Origin: CAZNHL01 sp964572965
GTDB lineage: Bacteria > Bacteroidota > Bacteroidia > Cytophagales > UBA9547
Reading direction: 5' to 3'
Assembly: GCA_964572965.1 (NCBI GenBank)
Contig: CAZNHL010000035.1
Coordinates: 1-45,800, forward strand
DNA: 45,800 bases
This document shows positions 18,330-25,858 of the stretch, piece after piece. The position numbers were made by a program, and so were the translations under genes. The notes under the pieces are model-generated. The model was not told where the DNA came from, searched no databases, and was given only the letters and a program-made list of their open reading frames with translations. Within the stretch, counting starts at the first letter, position 1. Every line of letters begins with the position of its first letter.

Positions 18330-19355
18330 ATGAAAAAAAACTTAATAATAATGGTATTGATGATTGTATCAGGCTTAAATACCTATGCTCAAATACCTAC
18401 AGATGGACTTATTGGCTATTGGCCATTTAATGGAAATGCGACTGATGAAAGTGGAAATGGTCACGACTGCATTAACTATGGTGCCCAACTGACCAAAGAT
18501 AGATTCGGCAATACCAATCAGGCATACTACTTTGATTCGACCTATATGGTTCCTAAAAATTTAACTAATATTACTTTTCAGAATGAGTTTACCATAAATT
18601 TTTGGGTTTTGAATAAAAAAAGAGAGGGCGGAAACTTTGTCTCAAAACACCAATACGGTTCTTACAACTCATCGTTTGCTATTTACAACGAAGGGATAAC
18701 CGGATGTGGTCCCGTTTTTTATACTACTTCACCCTCTAACACTGTAAAAACAGTCTGGGGAAAAAATATGTGTGATACAACAACATGGCATATGATAACA
18801 GCCAGTTATAAAACACCAACGATGAAACTTTACATTGATGGAGCATTATATGATACAATTAACAACACTTCCATTAAAAATACAACTTTGCCAATAGTGT
18901 TTGGAGGTGGTAATAGTTCTCCCTCCCAAATAGGCTCTGGCACAATAGCATTCATGGATGATATTCGAATTTATAGCAGAATATTAACCTCCAAAGAGCT
19001 ATCATCTTTATTTAACGAAGGGATATGTATTCAAAACATAACAGTAACGGATACCTTAGTAATTAACTCAATTATAACTAGCTACAATCCATTATCATAT
19101 CAAAATACGATCAAAATTTATCCCAATCCGTCAAACGACTATATAAACATTGATTTTGGTAATAATTATGCGGCAATGAACGGGTATCTATTAAAAATCA
19201 ATAATTCTCTAAGTCAAACTGTCTATACGACCACAATCAATGAACAGCACACTACAATTAATCTAGCCTCTTGGACAGAAAACGGATTATATTTTGTTCA
19301 TTTAATTGACACAAAAGGCAATACGGTTGATATTCGTAAGATTATATTGCAATAG
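18330..19355 (+). CDS. LamG-like (concanavalin-fold) T9SS-secreted protein
   Basis: A 341-residue predicted surface protein. A signal peptide (about 1-20, ending TYA-Q) precedes a LamG/Laminin-G-3 domain at about 25-230, marked by DGLIGYWPFNGNATDESGNG, TWHMITASY, LYIDG and MDDIRIYSRIL. A T9SS sorting domain follows from about 262 (KIYPNPSNDYINIDF) to the end. LamG domains bind sugars or proteins, so an adhesin-like role is plausible. The downstream Ntn-hydrolase-like gene starts 46 bases later and may be co-transcribed. Confidence 0.9.
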   Translation: MKKNLIIMVLMIVSGLNTYAQIPTDGLIGYWPFNGNATDESGNGHDCINYGAQLTKDRFGNTNQAYYFDSTYMVPKNLTNITFQNEFTINFWVLNKKREGGNFVSKHQYGSYNSSFAIYNEGITGCGPVFYTTSPSNTVKTVWGKNMCDTTTWHMITASYKTPTMKLYIDGALYDTINNTSIKNTTLPIVFGGGNSSPSQIGSGTIAFMDDIRIYSRILTSKELSSLFNEGICIQNITVTDTLVINSIITSYNPLSYQNTIKIYPNPSNDYINIDFGNNYAAMNGYLLKINNSLSQTVYTTTINEQHTTINLASWTENGLYFVHLIDTKGNTVDIRKIILQ

Positions 19356-19401
19356 TCTTTTGCTTCGCTCACCACGGCGGAAATTAAAACAAATTGAACC
19401 A

Positions 19402-20175
19402 ATGACACTAATAGCATCTTACATAACAAAATTTGGAATAATTCAAGCTAGTGATTCAAATTTGACAAGTGATAGTGGAAATGTAGGATTTGGACAAAAA
19501 ATCTTTCCGATACCACACCTTAATGCATCCTTAGCTTATTCTGGAGTATACTCAATCAATGGTCAGAGAATTGATACTTGGATAAACAACTTTGTTTCAG
19601 GTGCATTTTTTACAGCTAATTCAATTGAAGAGTTCGCAAAACAACTTGCCAATAGAATGACGTCAGAAATGAGAGAGAATGAGATTTCAGAAATATCAAT
19701 TGTTCATATTGCGGGATACAGTAAACGTGATGATCAATCACATGCAGAGCATTGGCACATTGCAAATACAACGCTAAATGAAGATGGCTCATACTCTGCT
19801 GCGAAAACAGAGTTTCATTATCATAACGACTTTAATTCTCGGATAAATCCTGACCAAAGAAAACTTTTAGTGCAGTTTGATAGTAATTCGTCATATCACC
19901 AATATTACATAAACGGATTTCCTCCTGGCAGAATGAGTTCCGTAGCTATTAAACAGAGTATAGACAAAACTCTTAACTCTATTTGGGAGCAGCAACCTAC
20001 CTGGAAATTTAATAGGCCAGATAACATTTTTGAATTTTCAACCCTTGTCAAACTTTATTTTGATTTTGTTATAAGATTATTCCCAATGAGTGACTATCCA
20101 GCAATGTATATTGGTGGAGAGATTCAGACACATTTAATTCCTGCACCACAGAACTTATGGAAAATTAACGGATAA
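19402..20175 (+). CDS. Proteasome/HslV-like Ntn-hydrolase-fold protein
   Basis: A 257-residue protein not matched to any named gene. Starting at ATG 19402, the second residue is Thr. After Met removal it reads TLIASYITKFGIIQASDSNL, with Asp at position 17 and Lys at 32 (GQKIFPI), followed by ASLAYSGVYSINGQ. Proteasome beta subunits and HslV share this plan: Thr1, Asp17 in an A(S/G/A)D motif, and Lys33, then a GxAG-type strand. An N-terminal-nucleophile protease or amidase is therefore likely. The frame is open 32 codons further upstream, overlapping the LamG gene, but that would bury the Thr. No ATPase partner such as HslU is adjacent. Two strong hairpins follow. Confidence 0.75.
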   Translation: MTLIASYITKFGIIQASDSNLTSDSGNVGFGQKIFPIPHLNASLAYSGVYSINGQRIDTWINNFVSGAFFTANSIEEFAKQLANRMTSEMRENEISEISIVHIAGYSKRDDQSHAEHWHIANTTLNEDGSYSAAKTEFHYHNDFNSRINPDQRKLLVQFDSNSSYHQYYINGFPPGRMSSVAIKQSIDKTLNSIWEQQPTWKFNRPDNIFEFSTLVKLYFDFVIRLFPMSDYPAMYIGGEIQTHLIPAPQNLWKING

Positions 20176-20178
20176 AAA

Positions 20179-20240
20179 TCTATTGTTCGATTTTTGTAAA
20201 ATCGAACAATAGATAAAATGGATTTAAAATCCATTTTATC
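20179..20240 (+). terminator. Two tandem perfect hairpins
   Basis: The first hairpin is a 16-base-pair perfect stem (TCTATTGTTCGATTTT) with loop TGT, 20179-20213. The second is a 14-base-pair stem (GATAAAATGGATTT) around one base, 20212-20240; the two share two bases. They begin 3 bases after the Ntn-hydrolase-like stop. Confidence 0.75.
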
Positions 20241-20499
20241 CGGGCATCGGAATTATAAATTCCAATGAGCGACCAAGCGAGATTATCGTCTTTCCTGATT
20301 CTGCAATCCTTTCTGGTAAAAAGATCAATCCAATTTAGATACCTACTGATCATTGACATAAAAAAGGGCTTCTGACATAGCTATAAGAATAAAAAGCATA
20401 AGGAGTGTTACAAACACTAACCTCGCTGAGCCTCGTTACAAATGAGGGCCAAATTGAAACTTTCTAGTGTGGATGAATATTTTATGGCTTTTATATAAA
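20241..20499. other. Non-coding stretch before the second DUF4143 gene
   Basis: With the two flanking repeat structures this makes about 370 bases without a gene. No ORF, RNA gene or recognisable repeat is visible; it may be remnant DNA at an accessory-island junction. Confidence 0.4.
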
Positions 20500-20563
20500 T
20501 TTTCGAGTATGGAAGAAAATTTCATATATTCGTACAAATATTTCGAGTATGGAAGAAAAATTT
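20500..20563 (+). repeat. 40-base-period direct repeat at the start of the second DUF4143 ATPase
   Basis: TTTCGAGTATGGAAGAAAA occurs at 20501-20519 and again at 20541-20559; the second copy contains the real start codon. The upstream copy's ATG (20509) opens an 18-codon ORF (MEENFIYSYKYFEYGRKI) in another frame, ending at 20565 inside the ATPase gene. TTATATAAATTTT just before copy one also occurs in the leader repeats of the first DUF4143 gene. Confidence 0.9.
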
Positions 20564-21817
20564 AAGTCGCTGGAAAAGTATAATTTCTGGAAAGGAAATG
20601 TACCACAGTTAGGTTTTCTGCGTGGGTATTATACGAACAACATTCTCAACTATACCCAAAATAAGCTGATAAAAGTGCTGGTTGGGCAAAGGCGATCGGG
20701 CAAAAGCTATATTCTACGGCAAATAGCCCAACAGTTAATATCAAACAATGTAAATCCCCAAAATATATTTTACATCAACAAAGAGTTTATCGACTTTGAC
20801 TTCGTCAGGAATTACAACGATTTGGAAGGGTTGGTAAAGCTGTATAAGAGTATACTTAAACCTCAGGGGAAAATATACCTGTTCATAGACGAAATACAAA
20901 ATATAGAAGAATGGGAACGGTTTGTAAATTCTTATTCACAAGATTTTACAGAAAATTATGAGCTTTTTATAAGTGGGTCCAACTCAAAAATGCTTTCAGG
21001 CGAATTGGCAACATTGCTTTCGGGAAGGTATGTAACTTTTGAGGTATTTCCGTTCAGCTTTGATGAATATACAGGTATTACAAAATGCGAGACCAACAAG
21101 CAAAGCTACATAAACTATATGGAAAGCGGAGGTCTCCCCGAACTGTTTATACTACCTGATAAAGATACAAAGCAACATTATGTTACCGCCGTTAAAGACT
21201 CGGTTCTGCTACGTGACATTATACAACGATATAGTATCAAAGACCCAAGATTACTTGAAGACCTTTTTATCTATTTGGTAAATAATGCTTCAAACTTGTT
21301 GTCGGTAAATAACATTGTCAACTATATGAAGAGCAAAGGAAGGAAAACGACTTATGATACGGTTGCTAATTACATCGGGTATATCGAAGATACATTTCTG
21401 GTACATAAAGCCGAACGGTACGACATCAAAGGAAAGGAAACCATATCAGGCAACTGTAAATATTATATCAATGACTTAGCGTACAAAAATTATCTATACG
21501 GGGGATTTGGCTATGGAGCAGGTTATAAGCTGGAAAATCTCATATATCTTGAGCTTCGCAAAGCCGGATACGAGGTTTTTGTAGGAGCGCTGCAAAACAA
21601 AGAAGTAGATTTTATTGCCCGAAAAAAAGACAAAGTAGTATATCTGCAAAGCGCTTATTTGCTGGTTGACGAGGAAACCATAAAAAGGGAATACGCAGTA
21701 CTTGAAGCAATAAGAGACAATTACGAAAAAATTGTGGTTTCACTTGACGATATTGCTTTGCCACAAAACAAAGGTATAAAGCATGTACAGGCTTGGAATT
21801 TACGCCAATTGCTATAG
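20549..21817 (+). CDS. AAA-family ATPase with DUF4143 C-terminal domain
   Basis: A 422-residue paralogue of the ATPase near 16.4 kb, of the longer type. Walker A is GQRRSGKS (about 46-53) and Walker B is IYLFIDEIQN. ISGSNSKMLSGELATLLSGR and FPFSFDEY are family hallmarks. The C-terminal DUF4143 part has KYYINDLAYKNYL, YKLENLIYLEL and an EVDFIARKKDK nuclease-like motif. Its start region is duplicated 40 bases upstream. Role unknown; DUF4143 ATPases are often next to mobile or variable DNA. Confidence 0.9.
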   Translation: MEEKFKSLEKYNFWKGNVPQLGFLRGYYTNNILNYTQNKLIKVLVGQRRSGKSYILRQIAQQLISNNVNPQNIFYINKEFIDFDFVRNYNDLEGLVKLYKSILKPQGKIYLFIDEIQNIEEWERFVNSYSQDFTENYELFISGSNSKMLSGELATLLSGRYVTFEVFPFSFDEYTGITKCETNKQSYINYMESGGLPELFILPDKDTKQHYVTAVKDSVLLRDIIQRYSIKDPRLLEDLFIYLVNNASNLLSVNNIVNYMKSKGRKTTYDTVANYIGYIEDTFLVHKAERYDIKGKETISGNCKYYINDLAYKNYLYGGFGYGAGYKLENLIYLELRKAGYEVFVGALQNKEVDFIARKKDKVVYLQSAYLLVDEETIKREYAVLEAIRDNYEKIVVSLDDIALPQNKGIKHVQAWNLRQLL

Positions 21818-21831
21818 TGCTTCCTCTTTTA

Positions 21832-21864
21832 AGAAGTTCCACTTTTCAAAAAAGTGGAACTTCT
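21832..21864. terminator. Bidirectional terminator
   Basis: AGAAGTTCCACTTTT and its exact complement surround a 3-base loop, between the convergent DUF4143 ATPase and M20 peptidase genes. Confidence 0.9.
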
Positions 21865-21873
21865 ATTTAAACT

Positions 21874-23238
21874 CTATTTCTTACTCAACGCAGCAAAATG
21901 CTTGAAGAACAATGGAATGGTCTCAATGCCTTTGTAGAAGTTGAAAAGTCCGTAATGTTCGTTTGGTGAGTGTATTGCATCTGAATGCAGACCAAAGCCC
22001 ATCAGTACCGATTTCAGACCAAGCTCTTGTTCGAAGAAAGCAACAATCGGTACAGAACCACCGTCACGGGTCGGGATTGGTTTTTTACCAAAAGTTTCTT
22101 CATAAGCCATGCTGGCAGCTTTATAAGCAATCGTATCAGTTGGAGTTACCACAGGCTCACCGCCATGATGTGGCGTTACTTTTACTTTTACACTTTTTGG
22201 GGCAATGCTTTCAAAGTATTCGGTAAACAGTTTTGTGATTACTTCTGACTTCTGGTTTGGAACCAGACGCATAGAAACCTTTGCATGTGCTTTTGAAGGG
22301 AGTACTGTTTTTGCACCTTCACCTATATAGCCTCCCCAGATTCCGTTGATCTCGAAAGTAGGTCGGATAGAAATACGCTCGTTTGTAGAATAACCTGCTT
22401 CGCCCTGAACATCATTAATGTCCAGTGATTTTTTGAACTCGTCAAGGCTGAAAGGGGCGCGGGCCATTTCAGCACGTTCTTCTTTTGAAAGCTCTACCAC
22501 GTCGTCATAAAAACCCGGAATGGTAATATGTTTGTCGTCATTCTTCAAAGAAGCAAGCATGTCACATAAAACCTGAATCGGGTTGCCTACAGCTCCGCCA
22601 TAAGTTCCGGAGTGAAGGTCGCGGTTAGGGCCGGTTACTTCTATTTCAAGATAGCTCAAACCTCTCAGGCCGGTTGAGATTGAAGGCACGTCATTGGCAA
22701 TCATGCTGGTGTCCGAAATCAGGATCACATCAGCTTTTAGTTTTACTTTGTTGTTAACAATGAAAACGTCCAGGTTATCAGAGCCGATTTCCTCTTCTCC
22801 TTCAATCATGAACTTGACATTACAAGGCAAAGTGTTTGTGGCAACCATTGTTTCAAATGCTTTTACATGCATATAGAACTGGCCTTTATCGTCGCAGGCG
22901 CCACGGGCATATATTTTACCGTCCTTAATAACAGGTTCAAAAGGAGGAGAATCCCAAAGGTTCAGAGGGTCTACAGGCTGTACATCATAATGGCCATAAA
23001 CCAATACCGTTGGCAAAGCCGGGTCAATGATCTTTTCAGCATAAACAACCGGATTTCCTGCAGTTTCACAAAGTTCTGCCGAATCTGCACCGGCTTCAAG
23101 AAACTTAGCTTTTACATATTCAGCAGCTTTTATACAGTCTTTCTTGTAGGCAGCATCTGCGCTGATAGATGGAATGCGAAGGAGCTCTTTCAGCTCTTCC
23201 AGAAAACGGTCCTTATGTTGATCGATGTAAGTGCTCAT
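21874..23238 (-). CDS. M20-family metallo-dipeptidase
   Basis: A 454-residue zinc peptidase of the M20 (CNDP/carnosinase-like dipeptidase) family. Metal ligands and the catalytic Glu are visible: H83 and D85 in VYGHYDVQP, D116 in GACDDKGQ, E148-E150 in EGEEEIGS, and the late His in HSDAIHSPNE. A dimerisation (lid) domain lies in the middle (about 195-320). It should hydrolyse dipeptides or related amides in the cytoplasm; there is no signal peptide. The tRNA-Arg gene lies upstream, divergent. Confidence 0.92.
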   Translation of the reverse strand: MSTYIDQHKDRFLEELKELLRIPSISADAAYKKDCIKAAEYVKAKFLEAGADSAELCETAGNPVVYAEKIIDPALPTVLVYGHYDVQPVDPLNLWDSPPFEPVIKDGKIYARGACDDKGQFYMHVKAFETMVATNTLPCNVKFMIEGEEEIGSDNLDVFIVNNKVKLKADVILISDTSMIANDVPSISTGLRGLSYLEIEVTGPNRDLHSGTYGGAVGNPIQVLCDMLASLKNDDKHITIPGFYDDVVELSKEERAEMARAPFSLDEFKKSLDINDVQGEAGYSTNERISIRPTFEINGIWGGYIGEGAKTVLPSKAHAKVSMRLVPNQKSEVITKLFTEYFESIAPKSVKVKVTPHHGGEPVVTPTDTIAYKAASMAYEETFGKKPIPTRDGGSVPIVAFFEQELGLKSVLMGFGLHSDAIHSPNEHYGLFNFYKGIETIPLFFKHFAALSKK

Positions 23239-23324
23239 GACAATGAATTTTGAAGCCTAAAAATAACGAATATATCGGCATTGGCTAAATACGATTTCCA
23301 TTTTATTAAAAAGGTAAATTGGCT

Positions 23325-23332
23325 TATATTTG
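23325..23332 (+). promoter_or_regulatory. Minus-7 box of the tRNA-Arg promoter
   Basis: TATATTTG matches TAnnTTTG exactly and ends 6 bases before the tRNA 5' end, the spacing expected for transcription starting at or just before the tRNA. Confidence 0.7.
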
Positions 23333-23338
23333 TAGCAA

Positions 23339-23410
23339 GGCATCGTAGTTCAACGGATAGAATAGGCGTTTCCTAAACGCTAGATGTGGGTTCGATTCCC
23401 GCCGAAGCCA
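23339..23410 (+). tRNA. tRNA-Arg, anticodon CCT
   Basis: A cloverleaf can be folded. The D stem is GTTC/GAAT, the anticodon stem GGCGT/ACGCT holds loop TTCCTAA, and the T arm is GTGGG-TTCGATT-CCCGC. The anticodon CCT (reads AGG) identifies Arg. The acceptor stem GGCATCG/CGAAGCC pairs except for A-A at the fourth pair. The discriminator is A, and CCA is not encoded. A consensus minus-7 box sits 6 bases upstream and a terminator 5 bases downstream. Confidence 0.9.
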
Positions 23411-23415
23411 CACAG

Positions 23416-23443
23416 AACCCCCGGATTAAACCGGGGGTTTATT
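23416..23443 (+). terminator. Terminator of the tRNA transcript
   Basis: AACCCCCGG / CCGGGGGTT stem with a 6-base loop, followed by TATT. It lies between the tRNA and the kinase-RapZ gene. Confidence 0.85.
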
Positions 23444-23464
23444 GTTAGACCTTATTTGTTGGCA

Positions 23465-24916
23465 ATGGCAACCATTATAGACGAAGTAAAAACTTTTTTT
23501 GAAAGCTGGAAACCTGGCACGGCACAGGAAGTAAGCCTCATTCCTCAGTCGGGCAGCGACAGGCAATATTTCAGGGTCAAAACCGAAAAGCGTTCTTACA
23601 TAGTTACCAGTAATCCGGAAAATATACCAGAAAACAATGCTTTTCTTGAGTTTACCAAACATTTCAATAAAGAGCAATTGCCTGTTCCAGAGATAGTACA
23701 CATTTCTACGGATAGGGATATGTATATTCAGACGGACCTTGGCGGAACTTCTCTTTTTGATATTGTTCAGGAAGAAGGTTATACTGAACGTACTTTCGGG
23801 CTCTTCAAAAAAACACTGGCACAATTGGCGCGTTTGCAGATCAAAGGCGGTCAAGGCCTGGACTACAATTATTGCATTGCTACCAGGTCTTTTGACCAGC
23901 AGGCCATTTATTCAGACTTGCTTTACTTCAAGTTTTATTTCCTGAGAGCTTTGAAGCTTTCTTACGATAAGAATTTACTGCTCAATGATTTCGAAATGCT
24001 GAGCCGTTACCTGATGCAGGAAACTAACCGTTTCTTTATGCACCGCGACTGCCAGAGCAGAAATGTGATGGTACATGATGAGCAGGTGAGCTTTATCGAT
24101 TATCAGGGTGGTATGCAGGGTGCCTTGCAATACGATGTTTCTTCGATGTTATGGCAGGCGAAAGCAGCTTTGCCATATGAGTGGCGTGATGAACTTTTGC
24201 TTTATTATTTCGACAAGGCAAATGACCTGCTCAACAACAAACTGAACAAAGAACATTTCCTTGACAATTACAACGGATTTGTCCTGATCAGAATGTTGCA
24301 GACTTTGGGGGCTTATGGTTTCCGCGGATTGTTTGAAGGTAAGCCGCATTTTGTAAGCAGTATTCCTTTTGCTTTGAGAAACCTGAAATGGTTCCTGGAG
24401 AATAAGCAGATCCCAATTCGTTTACCTGAACTTCAGCGTGTGTTGCAGGAAATGGTTGATGAGTCAGTGATCCAGAAATTTGATACTGTAAAAGCACGTC
24501 CTGATTCTAAACTGGTGGTGAAAGTCTGTAGCTTCTCTTATAAGAAAGAATTACCTAAAGACGATTCCGGTAACGGAGGAGGTTTTATGTTCGATTGCAG
24601 AGGAATCCTGAATCCCGGGCGTTACGATAAATACAAAAAACTGACAGGACGTGATAAAGATGTAAAGGACTTTCTGGTTCATCAGACAGAAATGCCGAAG
24701 TTCTTGCAGAATGTCTATGGTATTGTAGACATCAGCGTGAAAGATTACCTGGCAAGAGATTTTGAAAGCCTGATGGTTGGTTTTGGCTGCACCGGCGGAC
24801 AGCACAGAAGTGTGTTTGCAGCTGATAGCTTGGCGGCACATCTGAAGCAAAAGTTTGGTGTAAAAGTGGAAGTAAGCCACATCATACAGGACGCTAAAAA
24901 CTGGATTAACGAGTAA
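23465..24916 (+). CDS. AmgK-like sugar kinase fused to a RapZ C-terminal domain
   Basis: A 483-residue two-domain protein. Residues about 1-330 are an aminoglycoside-phosphotransferase-fold kinase, with catalytic loop HRDCQSRN (H193, D195, N200) and metal-binding D212 in IDYQGG. AmgK of this fold phosphorylates anhydro-N-acetylmuramate or GlcNAc at C1 in peptidoglycan recycling. Residues about 349-475 match the C-terminal domain of RapZ, with VKVCSFSYK, FDCRGILNP, LTGRDKDV and GCTGGQHRSV. In E. coli RapZ that domain binds glucosamine-6-phosphate. The next gene, 3 bases on, is a MurU-like uridylyltransferase, the known AmgK partner. Upstream in-frame codons (from 23384) overlap the tRNA and are rejected. 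Confidence 0.88.
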   Translation: MATIIDEVKTFFESWKPGTAQEVSLIPQSGSDRQYFRVKTEKRSYIVTSNPENIPENNAFLEFTKHFNKEQLPVPEIVHISTDRDMYIQTDLGGTSLFDIVQEEGYTERTFGLFKKTLAQLARLQIKGGQGLDYNYCIATRSFDQQAIYSDLLYFKFYFLRALKLSYDKNLLLNDFEMLSRYLMQETNRFFMHRDCQSRNVMVHDEQVSFIDYQGGMQGALQYDVSSMLWQAKAALPYEWRDELLLYYFDKANDLLNNKLNKEHFLDNYNGFVLIRMLQTLGAYGFRGLFEGKPHFVSSIPFALRNLKWFLENKQIPIRLPELQRVLQEMVDESVIQKFDTVKARPDSKLVVKVCSFSYKKELPKDDSGNGGGFMFDCRGILNPGRYDKYKKLTGRDKDVKDFLVHQTEMPKFLQNVYGIVDISVKDYLARDFESLMVGFGCTGGQHRSVFAADSLAAHLKQKFGVKVEVSHIIQDAKNWINE

Positions 24917-24919
24917 GCT

Positions 24920-25636
24920 ATGAAAGCAATGTTGTTTGCTGCCGGACTAGGCACAAGGTTGAAACCATTTACAGAAAATCATCCGAAGGCATTGGCTCTG
25001 GTAAACGGTAAACCATTGCTGCAACGCAATATTGAATACCTGAAAACTTTCGGGGTCAACGAATTTGTGATCAACGTACACCATTTCGCAAACCAGATTT
25101 TAACTTTTCTGGATGACCATAACGACTTTGGTTGCCGCATTACCATTTCTGACGAAACAGACGAGTTACTTGAAACAGGCGGAGGCCTGAAAAAAGCAGC
25201 GCAGTTCCTGAAAGGTTCAGAACCGTTTGTGGTAATGAACTCTGATATATTGACTACGCTTAATGTAGGTGAGATGATCGCATACCACCGCAACCGTAAA
25301 GCATTGGCGACACTGGCTACTACCACACGCAAGACTTCCCGGTATTTCCTTTTCAACAGAAAGCAGGAACTTTGCGGTTGGGAGAATGTACAAACAGGCG
25401 AGAAGAAAATTTCAAAAGACGAACCTAACCTGATTCAGGGAGCTTTCAGTGGTATCCATGTGATAGATCCTGCCATATTCCCGTTGATTAAACAAGAGGG
25501 CAAGTTTTCTATGGTGGATGTTTACCTGGAGCTTTGCAAGCAGCATAACATCCAGAGTTTTGACCATTCGTCCGACGTATTTGTGGATGTAGGCAAACCC
25601 GAATCCATTACCCAGGCCGAAAAATATTTCCCGTAG
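24920..25636 (+). CDS. murU: MurU-like sugar-1-phosphate nucleotidyltransferase
   Basis: A 238-residue Rossmann-type nucleotidyltransferase. The N terminus MKAMLFAAGLGTRLKPFTE followed by PKALALVNGKPLL is the GxGTR...PK signature. NSDIL near residue 110 is the metal-binding Asp. MurU converts N-acetylmuramate-1-phosphate to UDP-MurNAc, bypassing de novo synthesis. The tight coupling to the AmgK-like kinase makes this function more likely than a mannose- or glucose-1-phosphate transferase, which share the signature. Confidence 0.82.
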   Translation: MKAMLFAAGLGTRLKPFTENHPKALALVNGKPLLQRNIEYLKTFGVNEFVINVHHFANQILTFLDDHNDFGCRITISDETDELLETGGGLKKAAQFLKGSEPFVVMNSDILTTLNVGEMIAYHRNRKALATLATTTRKTSRYFLFNRKQELCGWENVQTGEKKISKDEPNLIQGAFSGIHVIDPAIFPLIKQEGKFSMVDVYLELCKQHNIQSFDHSSDVFVDVGKPESITQAEKYFP

Positions 25637-25680
25637 GGGCAATGATATAGCGTATGTGCAATTACATATCATTGCCCCTA
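25634..25680 (+). terminator. Long stem-loop after murU
   Basis: TAGGGGCAATGATAT pairs perfectly with its complement across 17 bases; the stem begins inside the murU stop codon. There is no clear T-run. Confidence 0.6.
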
Positions 25681-25858
25681 TGTTATGTCATCGCCATATG
25701 TTCATGGTTCCATGAACACGTAGTATTAATTCCCATTACCCACGCGGCGTAATCAACCCCAAGCCCCATAGTTGTCTCACATGTAGTGCATGAGACAATG
25801 AGAAGTAGCAAATCTGATACATTTAAAAGAAATTAAGGTTTAATTTAACCCTAATACT
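25681..25858. other. Intergenic region with two palindromes
   Basis: TGTTCATGG-TT-CCATGAACA lies at 25699-25718 and TTGTCTCA...TGAGACAA at 25772-25798. Either may be an operator for the secreted-protein operon that follows. No ORF is seen. Confidence 0.5.

Noticed and set aside
19306..19401. Longer start for the Ntn-hydrolase-like ORF
   Set aside because: It overlaps the end of the LamG gene and would bury the Thr that should become the N terminus.
20509..20565. 18-codon leader ORF as a real gene
   Set aside because: It arises from duplication of the ATPase start sequence; it could matter as a regulatory mini-ORF, but there is no evidence for a functional peptide.
16370..21817. The two DUF4143 ATPases as IS transposase helpers
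   Set aside because: No terminal inverted repeats, target duplications or transposase gene are visible around either.
23384..23464. Longer kinase-RapZ ORF starting at 23384
   Set aside because: The extra codons lie inside the tRNA and its terminator; the ATG at 23465 begins the recognisable kinase domain.
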